NCBI GenBank assembly: GCA_030632925.1
Contig: DAOVTU010000123.1
Coordinates: forward strand, 1-7,503
Length of the DNA stretch: 7,503 nt
Source: Candidatus Krumholzibacteriia bacterium
GTDB lineage: Bacteria; Krumholzibacteriota; Krumholzibacteriia; LZORAL124-64-63
Direction of reading: 5' to 3'
In this document: piece after piece, positions 1-7,164 of the stretch
Numbering within the stretch: the first letter of the stretch is position 1
How the letters are laid out: each line of letters begins with the position of its first letter
Notes under the pieces: generated by a model
What the model was told of the DNA's origin: nothing
Seen by the model: only the letters and a program-made list of their open reading frames with translations
Databases searched by the model: none
Translations under genes and position numbers: made by a program

Positions 1-2592
1 CGCGATGTGGCGGTGCTGATGGACGGCGGGCCCGAGTCGGGCATTCACAAATCGACCGATGGCGGGCGAACGTGGCGCCAGTTGAAGACCGGATTGCCCG
101 GAGAATACATGGGCAAGATTGGCCTGGCTTTATCGCCCCAGAAGGCCGGCGTGATGTACGCGGCCATCGAACTGGGCGCGCGCACGGGCGGCTTTTGGCG
201 CTCGACCGACGGTGGCGAAAGCTGGGAAAAGCGCAGTGACAAAATTGCCGGCGGCACCGGCCCGCACTATTACACCGAAATTTTTGCCAGCCCCCACGCC
301 TTTGATTTGGTCTTCTATATGGAAGTGCGCATGTCGTATACCGACGACGGCGGCAAGACCTTCCAGTTGGTCGGCGAAGAGCACAAGCACGTGGACAACC
401 ACGCCCTGGCCTTCAGCGCCACCGATCCGGATTACCTGTTGGCCGGTTGCGACGGCGGCATCTACGAATCGTGGGATCGGGGCAAGAACTGGAAATTTGC
501 CGCCAATCTGCCTTTGACCCAGTTCTACAAAGTGGCCGTCGACTATGACGAGCCCTTCTACCACATCATCGGCGGCACCCAGGACAACAACACCCAGTAC
601 GGCCCCGTGCGCACCGACCATGTGCACGGCCTGCGCAACGCCGACTGGCGGGTGACCCTGTTTGGCGATGGGCACCAGCCTGCCATCGATCCGACCGATC
701 CGGATGTCATCTATTCCAGTTGGCAGCAGAGCCATTTCTGGCGCGTGGATCGAGTCACCGGTGAAGGCCTGCCTATTCGGCCAGAGCCACTGGAGGGCCA
801 GCCTGAGGGACGTTGGAATTGGGACGGGCCGATTCTGATCAGCCACCATGATCCAGCGCGTTTGTATGTGGCCAGCCAACAGGTGTGGCGCAGTGATGAT
901 CGCGGCGACAGTTGGACTGTCATTTCGGGTGACCTGACGCGCGATGAAGACCGGCTGTTGAAACCGGTAATGGGCCGGGTGTGGGGCATCGACGCGCCAT
1001 GGGATCTGCTGGCCATGTCGATGTACGGTACGATCACCAATCTGGCCGAGTCGCCGTTGGATGAAAAGCTGCTGTATGCCGGCACGGACGACGGCCTGAT
1101 CCAGGTCAGTGAAGATGGCGGCGCAACTTGGCGAGAAGCCGGCAAACCATCCGGCCTGCCTGATCATTTTTATGTGAACGACCTGAAGGCTGATCGCTTT
1201 GATCGCAACACGGTTTATGCCGTGATCGACCTGCACAAGAGTGGCGATTTCCGGCCGCTGATTTTCAAGAGCACCAATGCGGGCAAGTCCTGGAAGTCGA
1301 TCAGTGGCGACCTGCCCGAGCGGCACATCGTGTGGCGGTTGGTGCAGGACCCAATCCAGGCCAACCTGATGTTTGCGGGCACGGAGTTCGGCATTTTTGT
1401 AACTCTGGACGGCGGCGACAGTTGGCTGAAACTGCAGGGCGGCGTGCCCAATATTCCGTTCCGCGATCTGGCCATCCAGGAGCGGGAAAATGATCTGGTG
1501 GGTGCTTCGTTTGGGCGCGGTTTCTATGTGTTGGATGATTATTCTCCGCTGAGAGAGATTTCAGAAGCAGCCCTGGCCGAACCGGCGCAGCTGTTTGCTC
1601 CGCGCCGGGCCTGGTGGTACCTGCAACGCCAAGTGCTCGGTGGCAGCGAAAAAGCGGCCCAGGGCGCAGCCTTTTTCACGGCGCCCAACCCGCCCTTTGG
1701 TGCGGTGTTCACCTACATTCTGCGCGACTCGGTGCAGACGGCGCTGAGCATTCGCCAAGCCAGCGAGAAGGCATTGGCTGCCGAGGGTGAAGACACGCCG
1801 TATCCCGGCTGGGATGAACTGCGGTGGGAAGAACTGGAAGACGCGGCGGCGGTCGTGCTGACGGTGCGCAACAGCGATGGGGTTGTTGTGCGGCAGTTGA
1901 ACGCGCCCTCGAGTGCTGGCCTGCACCGCCTGGCCTGGGATCTGCGCCACGCCGATCTGCGGCCTGAAACCGATGGCAAACTGGATGCCGGCAGCCGCGG
2001 CCCTTTGGCGGCACCGGGCACGTACACCGCTTCGTTGTCCAAGCGCGTCGATGGCGTGACGTCGGCGTTGGCCGGACCGGTCACCGTTGAGGTTGAGCGG
2101 TTGCACAAACGCGGATCGGACAGCCTGGCCCCCGCGGCCCTGGAAAGCTTCCAACTCGAACTGGCGGCGTTTTCCGATCGGGTGAGCACGGTCAATGTCG
2201 CCCTGAATGACAACCGCGTGCGGGTGGACCGGATCAAGGCCGCGCTGCAGCGCACCATCGATGGCGACCCCGGGCTGTACACCACGGCGGTGGACCTGGA
2301 AAAACGGCTGGAACAATTGGTCGAAGGCATGCGGGGCAATCCGCGCCGTTCGCGGTACAACGACGCCGAACCTGTTTCGGTCGCCTACCGCTTGGGTGTG
2401 GTGCAATCCGGGGCGAGCCGTTCCACCTACGGACCGACCGCCATGCACCGTGAGCAGTACGACTTGGCAGCTGCCCAACTCGAAAGCATTCAGGCCGACC
2501 TGGAGGTCATCCTGAACGAAGAGTTGCCGTCCCTGGAACTGTTGCTCGATATCGCCGGCGTGCCCTGGACCATGGGACGGGACATGAGATGA
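1..2592 (+). CDS. BNR/Asp-box beta-propeller protein, VPS10/sortilin-like 'glycosyl hydrolase' family (5' partial)
   Basis: The reading frame is open from the first base, so the gene starts upstream; the GTG at 7 is only the first start-like codon in view. There are 863 codons visible. Family members are, from memory, about 1000-1100 aa, so roughly 150-250 residues and any signal peptide are missing. Asp-box motifs (S/T-x-D-x-G-x-S/T-W/F) lie near nt 52-75, 202-225, 340-363, 469-492, 892-915, 1108-1131, 1270-1293 and 1402-1425, the signature of seven- or ten-bladed propellers. Typical family stretches include GGTQDNNTQYGP, the NADW...GDGHQPAIDPTDP region and FGRGFYVLDD (visible codon about 504). 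An Ig/FlgD-like beta region follows (about codons 612-700, with LAWDLR and APGTYTASL), then a mostly helical C-terminus (about 705-863). Members are usually exported, but their substrate is unknown; the sialidase or glycosidase label rests on the repeat, not on visible catalytic residues. The gene overlaps ggt by 4 nt. Confidence 0.88.
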   Translation, partial: RDVAVLMDGGPESGIHKSTDGGRTWRQLKTGLPGEYMGKIGLALSPQKAGVMYAAIELGARTGGFWRSTDGGESWEKRSDKIAGGTGPHYYTEIFASPHAFDLVFYMEVRMSYTDDGGKTFQLVGEEHKHVDNHALAFSATDPDYLLAGCDGGIYESWDRGKNWKFAANLPLTQFYKVAVDYDEPFYHIIGGTQDNNTQYGPVRTDHVHGLRNADWRVTLFGDGHQPAIDPTDPDVIYSSWQQSHFWRVDRVTGEGLPIRPEPLEGQPEGRWNWDGPILISHHDPARLYVASQQVWRSDDRGDSWTVISGDLTRDEDRLLKPVMGRVWGIDAPWDLLAMSMYGTITNLAESPLDEKLLYAGTDDGLIQVSEDGGATWREAGKPSGLPDHFYVNDLKADRFDRNTVYAVIDLHKSGDFRPLIFKSTNAGKSWKSISGDLPERHIVWRLVQDPIQANLMFAGTEFGIFVTLDGGDSWLKLQGGVPNIPFRDLAIQERENDLVGASFGRGFYVLDDYSPLREISEAALAEPAQLFAPRRAWWYLQRQVLGGSEKAAQGAAFFTAPNPPFGAVFTYILRDSVQTALSIRQASEKALAAEGEDTPYPGWDELRWEELEDAAAVVLTVRNSDGVVVRQLNAPSSAGLHRLAWDLRHADLRPETDGKLDAGSRGPLAAPGTYTASLSKRVDGVTSALAGPVTVEVERLHKRGSDSLAPAALESFQLELAAFSDRVSTVNVALNDNRVRVDRIKAALQRTIDGDPGLYTTAVDLEKRLEQLVEGMRGNPRRSRYNDAEPVSVAYRLGVVQSGASRSTYGPTAMHREQYDLAAAQLESIQADLEVILNEELPSLELLLDIAGVPWTMGRDMR

Positions 2593-4334
2593 CCAAAGCT
2601 GCCGCGGCCCTGATGCTGCTGGCCGGTCTCGTGCTGGCCAGCGGTTGCGCCCGAGCGCCCTACCCGGTGACCGCACCGGTTTACGAACCGGGATATTCCG
2701 CGACCTACACCGAGTCGGCTGTGGCGGCCGATCATTTTCTGGCCTCGGAAGCTGGCGCTCAAATGCTGGCCGCTGGCGGCAACGCGGTGGATGCGGCGGT
2801 GGCGGCCTCTTTCTGCCTCTCGGTAGTGCGGCCCTTCAGTTGCGGCATCGGTGGCGGCGGTTTCATGGTCATCAGCTTGCCGCCTTCGGCTGCTGATCCG
2901 GCCGGTCGCGCCGTTGCCCTGGACTACCGCGAGACATGTCCGGCCGCAGTGGGTCCCGACTACTACGAAGACAAACCCGACGGCACCAGCCGGTTAGGCG
3001 CCCGGGCCAGCGGCGTGCCCGGCACCGTGGCAGGCTTGTTGTACGCCCTGGAAACCTACGGCACCCTGGACCGCGCCACGGTGCTGGCGCCAGCCATTGC
3101 CGCCGCCCGCGATGGCTATGCCGCCGACGCCGCCCATGTTGCCGCCGGCCAAACCATGGTCACGGTGTGGGAAGAACACCCCGAATTGCGCAGCCGGATG
3201 GCCGAAGCCTGGCCGCGTTTTGCTCGCGAGGGTCACATCACGGTCGGCGACCTGGTCGTGAATGAACCCCAGGCCCGAGCCCTGGAACTGATCGCACGCG
3301 ACGGAGCGGCCGCCTTTTATGCCGGACCCATCGCCGACGCCATCATGGACGCCATGGACCGCGACGACGGCCCGATGACCAGAGACGACCTGGCGGCCTA
3401 CACGGTGCGCGACCGCCCTGCTCTCATTGGCGATTTTGGATCCTGGCGTGTGCTGACCATGCCCCCGCCTTCCAGTGGCGGCGTGGCCACTCAGCAGGTT
3501 TTTGGCCTGCTTGAAAGGCTGGGCGGATTGGACGGCGACATCAGCCAGAACTCGACCGTGTGGCGCCACATGTTGATCGAGTCGTTCAAGCACGTCTTTG
3601 CCGACCGCGCCCGCTGGTTGGCCGACGACACATACACTCAGGTGCCCATCGCGGCCCTGACGGCCCCGGCGTACCTCGACTCGCTGGCCCGCCAATTCGA
3701 CCCGGAACAGACGTTCGCCCCCGATGCCTACGGCACCGGACCCCAACTGCCAGGCGACGCCGGCACCAGCCACGTCTCGGTGCTGGACGCCTCCGGCATG
3801 GCCGTCGGCTGCACCGAAACCATCAACCTGCACTGGGGCTCCTGCGCCGAGGTGCCCGGCTTCGGTTTCATGCTCAACGACCAGATGGACGATTTCACCA
3901 CCACCGACACCGCCAACGCCTTCGGCCTGGTCCAGTCGGATCGCAACCGGCCAGCACCGGGCAAGCGGCCGCTCTCTTCCATGAATCCGACCATCGTACT
4001 GGAAGATGGCCATCCCATCGCCGTCGCCGGCGGCTCGGGAGGCCCACTGATCATCACCAGCACGCTGCAGGTGCTCCTGTCAGCCCTGATCTTTGGTGAC
4101 GACGCCGGACAGGCCGTGGCCCGACAGCGCCTTCACCACCAGTGGGAACCGGACGAAGTCCTCGTCGAAGCGGCCTGGCAAGATGGCGAAACCCTCGATG
4201 AACTGCGGGACCGGGGGCACAAGATCGTCTGGTACAACAAAAGTTTGGGTATTGTGCAGGCCATCGTGGTCACCGATGGGCGCATCACCGCTGCCAGCGA
4301 CCCGCGCAAGGGCGGGCGCCCGGCCGGATACTAG
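2589..4334 (+). CDS. ggt: Gamma-glutamyltransferase (gamma-glutamyltranspeptidase), predicted lipoprotein
   Basis: Cleaves the gamma-glutamyl bond of glutathione and related compounds and hydrolyses or transfers the glutamyl group outside the cytoplasm. The 581-aa length matches the family. Residues 1-20 form a short lipoprotein signal (hydrophobic run ending LASGC, lipid-acceptor Cys20), so the enzyme is probably membrane-anchored rather than soluble periplasmic as in E. coli. By comparison with the recalled E. coli enzyme, the key residues are present: Arg114 (DYRET, glutamate binding), nucleophile Thr393 in GTSHVSVLD, Asn413, Asp434 in NDQMDDF, Ser463-Ser464 in RPLSSM, and Gly484-Gly485. 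Autocleavage before Thr393 would give a large subunit of about 373 aa and a small one of 189 aa. The lid-loop region is present, with Phe445 where E. coli has Tyr444. The C-terminus has the usual HHQWEPDE and ASDPR motifs. The start codon overlaps the upstream stop (ATGA), implying translational coupling. Whether hydrolysis or transpeptidation dominates cannot be told. Confidence 0.96.
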   Translation: MTKAAAALMLLAGLVLASGCARAPYPVTAPVYEPGYSATYTESAVAADHFLASEAGAQMLAAGGNAVDAAVAASFCLSVVRPFSCGIGGGGFMVISLPPSAADPAGRAVALDYRETCPAAVGPDYYEDKPDGTSRLGARASGVPGTVAGLLYALETYGTLDRATVLAPAIAAARDGYAADAAHVAAGQTMVTVWEEHPELRSRMAEAWPRFAREGHITVGDLVVNEPQARALELIARDGAAAFYAGPIADAIMDAMDRDDGPMTRDDLAAYTVRDRPALIGDFGSWRVLTMPPPSSGGVATQQVFGLLERLGGLDGDISQNSTVWRHMLIESFKHVFADRARWLADDTYTQVPIAALTAPAYLDSLARQFDPEQTFAPDAYGTGPQLPGDAGTSHVSVLDASGMAVGCTETINLHWGSCAEVPGFGFMLNDQMDDFTTTDTANAFGLVQSDRNRPAPGKRPLSSMNPTIVLEDGHPIAVAGGSGGPLIITSTLQVLLSALIFGDDAGQAVARQRLHHQWEPDEVLVEAAWQDGETLDELRDRGHKIVWYNKSLGIVQAIVVTDGRITAASDPRKGGRPAGY

Positions 4335-4381
4335 CAGGCTGTTCACCCACCGAACCTCTATGCAACCCCCTCCGATTGCTC

Positions 4382-4410
4382 TTGATTGGGCCCTCGGCGG
4401 CCAATATCTT
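4382..4410 (+). promoter_or_regulatory. Candidate sigma70-type promoter for the cco genes
   Basis: TTGATT (4382-4387) and TATCTT (4405-4410) are separated by exactly 17 nt, each matching 4 of 6 consensus bases. The predicted start point, about 4417, is 69 nt upstream of the ccoI ATG and falls inside the left arm of the intrinsic terminator. An imperfect dyad, ATTGG(G)CC ... GGCCAAT (4385-4405), fills the spacer and could be an operator. The 38 nt between the terminator and ccoI hold only a lone TTGAAA (4454-4459) with no suitable -10, so this is the best candidate seen. Consensus matches alone are weak evidence in an organism of unknown promoter preference. Confidence 0.35.
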
Positions 4411-4412
4411 TC

Positions 4413-4447
4413 GGGTGCGCTCCAGTTCGGGACGCACCCCTTTTTTT
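4413..4447 (+). terminator. Rho-independent terminator after ggt
   Basis: GGGTGCG (4413-4419) pairs perfectly with CGCACCC (4433-4439). With C4420 bulged, TCC (4421-4423) pairs with GGA (4430-4432), giving about 10 bp and a six-base loop (4424-4429). One C and then seven T residues (4441-4447) follow. It lies 78 nt after the ggt stop and 38 nt before ccoI, so it should end the propeller-ggt transcript and separate it from the cco genes. The T-run is on the + strand side only, so orientation is clear. Confidence 0.87.
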
Positions 4448-4485
4448 ATCCGGTTGAAAGTATCCAGCGGGATGGTGGCGAGTCG

Positions 4486-6921
4486 ATGACCACGACCAAG
4501 GACAACATCTGGCCCGAAGAATGGTCGGCCGAATGGCGTGAAGCCGCCGAGGCGGGACATTGCATTCACTGCGGCAATCCCCTGGGCCGATTCTGGAAAC
4601 ACGAAGACGGCCCCTTCTGCTGCCGCGGTTGCAAGGGTGTGTACGAGATGATCCACCAGGAGGATCTCTGCCGCTTCTACGACCTGACCCCCGACACCCA
4701 CGCTCCCGCCTCGGTCCTGCGCACCGACAGTTTTGGCTGGCTCGAAAAGCTGGCCGAAGAGCATGGCGACAGCGGCCCCATCCACCTCGACCTCGACATC
4801 CAGGGCGTGCACTGCGCCGCCTGCATCTGGCTCATTGAAGAGCTGTTTAAGCGACACGAAGCCGGCATCCAACTGCGCATCAATCCCACTCTCGGCAAAG
4901 TCGATTTGAGTTGGGATCAATCGGCTGGTGACCTGAAGGTCTTCCTGGCCGAGATCGAAAAGTTCGGCTACCGCCTGGGGCCCAGTCGTAAGGGTGGCCA
5001 GAAAGCTTCCCGTGACCTGCTGATGCGCATGGCCATCGCCATCGCCATGGCCATGAACGTGATGATGTTCAGCCTCAGCATCTACTTCGGCCTGGGTGAA
5101 GGGCCACTCTTCGATTTCTTCGGTTGGCTCAGCCTGGGTCTGGCCACAATTTCGCTCTTTGCCGGCGGCGGCATCTTCCTCAAGGGCGCCGTTGCAGGCC
5201 TGCGCCGCGGCGTATTGCACCTGGATGTGCCCATCAGTCTGGGCATGGTACTCGCCTATGCTGGTTCGACTTATGGGTTTCTCACCGGCGGTCCTGAACA
5301 CGCCTACTTCGATAGCCTGACGATCTTTATCGCCCTGATGCTGGTTGGCCGCTGGGCCCAGGAACACATCCTGGAACGCAACCGCAATACGCTGTTGGAG
5401 TCATCCGGCGCCGAGAACATCACGGTCAAGAAATTGCAAAATGGCGCCCTGGCCACCGTCAACGCCGACGAAGTCGAACAGGGTGACGAGCTGTGGATCG
5501 CGCCCGGCGACCTCTTGCCCGTGGCCGGTATCCTGATGCGCCGCAGCACCGAGGTGAGCCTCGACTGGATCACCGGCGAGTCCGACCAGGTGGCCTTCCA
5601 GCCTGGCGATACCATTGCCGCCGGTGCCTTCAATGCCAGCAACCACGGCTTCAGTGTCACGGCCACTGAAAGTTTCGACGACAGCCGGTTGCAGGACCTT
5701 CTGCGCTCGACCACCGTCAGCGACGACGAGTTCCGCCCCCGCTGGTGGCACACCATCAGTTCGTGGTACGTGGCGGTTGTGCTCGCGGCCGCCTTGCTCG
5801 GCTTTGGCATCTGGGCCGGACGCGACATGACCATGGCCCTGAAGGTGACGATTTCCATCCTGGTGGTGACCTGCCCTTGCGCCCTGGGCCTGGCCACACC
5901 CCTGGCCGAAGAACTGATTCATTTTGCCCTGCGCCGCGGTGGCGTATTCATCCGCAAGCAGAGCTTCATGGAAAAAGCCCTGTCGGTGCGCAAGGTGCTG
6001 TTGGACAAGACCGGCACCCTGACCATGGGCCAGCTCGAACTGGACGATGAGGCGAAGCAGGCGGTTCTCGATCTGGACGACCATGCGGCCCTGGTCCTGC
6101 AGCACATGACCGCCCGCAGCAACCATCCGGTCAGCATGTGCCTGGCTGGGGCGGTGGGAAGGCGGCAAATCGCCGGCGACGCGGTCATTGGCAGCGCCGA
6201 AGGTGAAGAGTTGAACGAAATTCCGGGTTCCGGCCTGGAATTGACCCTCGGCGAAACCACCTGGCGCCTGGGCAAACGGGATTTCGCCCTACCCCAGGCA
6301 CCCGCCAACGGCGAACTGGCCCAGCACACGGTGCTGTCAAAAGATGGCCAATCCGTGGCGGCCTTCCTGCTGCGCGAGGAGTTCAAGGCCGATGCGGCCG
6401 ACGAAGTGGCCAAACTGCTGGCCGATGGTTACGAGATACACCTGCTCAGCGGCGATGGACAGGCCAAGGTCGACGCGGCGTCCATCGCCCTGGGCCTGGA
6501 CCCTGCCCGTTGCGAGGGCGGACTCAGCCCCGAGGCGAAAGCCAAACGGGTGCGCGAATTGGACGCCGAAGACACCCTCATGGTGGGCGATGGATTGAAT
6601 GATTCTCCCAGTTTTGAGGTAGCCTTTTGCGCGGCCACGCCGGCCATTGATCGGCCGGTCTTACCGGGCAAAGCGGACTTCTTTTTTCTGGGTGACGGGA
6701 TCGCTTCATTGCGCCGCTCCCTGGCCGCCGCCAAACAGCTGCGGCGGGTGGTTAAAGACAATCTTTTGATCGCCATCGTGTACAATGTCGGGGCCGTGGC
6801 GCTGTGTATGACAGGCCAGGTGACGCCCGTTGTGGCGGCCATTCTGATGCCGCTAAGCTCTGTAACGGTAGTAAGTTTAACAGCAATCAGACTCTCGACA
6901 GGGAGGCTAAAATGGATGTAA
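4486..6921 (+). CDS. ccoI: Copper-translocating P1B-type ATPase for cbb3 oxidase assembly (CcoI/FixI type)
   Basis: An inner-membrane ATPase that supplies copper for the CuB site of cbb3 oxidase; CcoI enzymes are usually described as exporters. The 811-aa protein begins with the Cys-rich domain typical of CcoI/FixI (Cys26-x2-Cys29, then Cys45-Cys46-x2-Cys49 before VY). A heavy-metal-associated domain follows with Cys110-Ala-Ala-Cys113. Membrane segments fall near 182-203, 208-231, 248-265, 274-289, 427-445, 449-475, 758-775 and 780-800. The catalytic set is complete: TGES 363-366 (actuator), CPC 463-465 (transport site), DKTGT with phosphorylated Asp507, His547-Pro548 (nucleotide domain), SGD 655-657 and GDGLND 701-706. 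Tyr766-Asn767 and Met788-x2-Ser-Ser mark the last helices. The ATG at 4486 is preceded by a weak GGTGG (4474-4478). The frame stays open upstream to 4093, but those starts would put ggt sequence or the terminator inside the coding region. The end overlaps ccoS by 10 nt. The identity of ccoS and ccoN downstream settles the CcoI rather than generic CopA call. Confidence 0.95.
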   Translation: MTTTKDNIWPEEWSAEWREAAEAGHCIHCGNPLGRFWKHEDGPFCCRGCKGVYEMIHQEDLCRFYDLTPDTHAPASVLRTDSFGWLEKLAEEHGDSGPIHLDLDIQGVHCAACIWLIEELFKRHEAGIQLRINPTLGKVDLSWDQSAGDLKVFLAEIEKFGYRLGPSRKGGQKASRDLLMRMAIAIAMAMNVMMFSLSIYFGLGEGPLFDFFGWLSLGLATISLFAGGGIFLKGAVAGLRRGVLHLDVPISLGMVLAYAGSTYGFLTGGPEHAYFDSLTIFIALMLVGRWAQEHILERNRNTLLESSGAENITVKKLQNGALATVNADEVEQGDELWIAPGDLLPVAGILMRRSTEVSLDWITGESDQVAFQPGDTIAAGAFNASNHGFSVTATESFDDSRLQDLLRSTTVSDDEFRPRWWHTISSWYVAVVLAAALLGFGIWAGRDMTMALKVTISILVVTCPCALGLATPLAEELIHFALRRGGVFIRKQSFMEKALSVRKVLLDKTGTLTMGQLELDDEAKQAVLDLDDHAALVLQHMTARSNHPVSMCLAGAVGRRQIAGDAVIGSAEGEELNEIPGSGLELTLGETTWRLGKRDFALPQAPANGELAQHTVLSKDGQSVAAFLLREEFKADAADEVAKLLADGYEIHLLSGDGQAKVDAASIALGLDPARCEGGLSPEAKAKRVRELDAEDTLMVGDGLNDSPSFEVAFCAATPAIDRPVLPGKADFFFLGDGIASLRRSLAAAKQLRRVVKDNLLIAIVYNVGAVALCMTGQVTPVVAAILMPLSSVTVVSLTAIRLSTGRLKWM
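6901..6906 (+). promoter_or_regulatory. Ribosome binding site for ccoS
   Basis: GGGAGG sits 5 nt before the ATG at 6912 and lies within the last codons of ccoI. It decides the ccoS start: the same frame is open upstream to an ATG at 6804, but that would overlap conserved ccoI helices and add a non-hydrophobic leader. Confidence 0.75.
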
Positions 6922-7142
6922 TCATTGCCCTGGTCTTCATCAGCCTGACCCTGGTGGCCGCCGGGCTGGTCTTCTTCTTCACCCGCCTCTTCGAGGGCGA
7001 TTTTGAACACGGTGATCGCCTCTCCCTGCTGCCCCTCGAAGACGACGACGGCATGAAAGACGTTGACCCTGAATCAAATGATGACAAATTGGTCCAAAAG
7101 CCATCTAATGGCGATGATAGTGGACCGGATTGCGACGACTGA
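6912..7142 (+). CDS. ccoS: cbb3-type cytochrome oxidase assembly protein CcoS
   Basis: A small single-pass membrane protein needed, in studied bacteria, for insertion of cofactors into cbb3 oxidase. The 76-aa product has one hydrophobic helix at about residues 3-23, then TRLFEGDFEHGDRLSLLPLEDDD. This resembles the family pattern of a helix followed by a G-x-F/[D/E]-D region and a short acidic stretch. The remaining tail (43-76) is strongly acidic (12 Asp and 2 Glu in 34 residues), with a lone Cys74 two residues before the end. That tail is longer than in many CcoS proteins (commonly about 45-70 aa, from memory). The start is fixed by the strong GGGAGG and by the helix beginning right after Met1. 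It overlaps the ccoI stop by 10 nt and is followed 22 nt later by ccoN, so the three genes are very likely co-transcribed. Codons in the tail are less GC-rich than in neighbouring genes, as expected of a weakly constrained region. Confidence 0.9.
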   Translation: MDVIIALVFISLTLVAAGLVFFFTRLFEGDFEHGDRLSLLPLEDDDGMKDVDPESNDDKLVQKPSNGDDSGPDCDD

Positions 7143-7144
7143 GC

Positions 7145-7156
7145 AAAGGAGGAAGG
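7145..7156 (+). promoter_or_regulatory. Ribosome binding site for ccoN
   Basis: AAAGGAGG (7145-7152) is a near-perfect anti-Shine-Dalgarno match but ends 12 nt before the ATG at 7165. The adjoining GGAAGG (7151-7156) gives a more usual 8-nt spacing. Either supports 7165 as the start rather than the in-frame ATG at 7186. It is the strongest ribosome binding site in the window, fitting a structural subunit made in larger amounts than the assembly factors. Confidence 0.75.
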
Positions 7157-7164
7157 TGCTCTTA

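Noticed and set aside
130..1326. Long open frames on the minus strand opposite the propeller gene (also 1561-2676, 2994-4013 and 4285-5367)
   Set aside because: These are antisense shadows typical of GC-rich coding DNA. Their products are low-complexity with no recognisable family, while the + strand frames carry clear domains.
52..1425. Recurring Asp-box coding segments as a DNA repeat array
   Set aside because: The similarity is at protein-motif level (about eight residues each) with uneven spacing; it reflects propeller blades, not a DNA repeat.
3560..4099. Alternative + strand frame inside ggt
   Set aside because: Arg/Pro/His-rich translation characteristic of an out-of-frame reading of GC-rich DNA, overlapping the catalytic region of Ggt.
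4093..4485. Upstream extension of the ccoI frame by 131 codons, including an ATG at 4360
   Set aside because: It overlaps the strongly supported C-terminus of ggt in another frame and runs through the intrinsic terminator. The translated stretch resembles no CcoI N-terminus, and the Cys-rich domain begins just after the ATG at 4486.
6766..6779. FNR/Anr-like TTGAT-CGCC-ATCGT in the 3' part of ccoI
   Set aside because: It matches 8 of 10 consensus positions, but it encodes conserved helix residues (LLIAIV) ahead of the Tyr-Asn motif and has no well-placed promoter downstream. Treated as chance despite FNR being a known cbb3 regulator.
6781..6786. TACAAT as an internal -10 element in ccoI
   Set aside because: No -35 at 16-18 nt and no correctly spaced extended -10; it encodes the conserved Tyr-Asn of the ATPase.
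6877..6890. FNR-like TTAAC-AGCA-ATCAG before ccoS
   Set aside because: Only 7 of 10 matches, and a site at -41.5 would put the start point inside ccoS.
6804..6911. Upstream start for ccoS at 6804
   Set aside because: The added residues lie opposite conserved CcoI helix sequence and lack family resemblance; the GGGAGG at 6901-6906 and the immediate membrane helix point to 6912.
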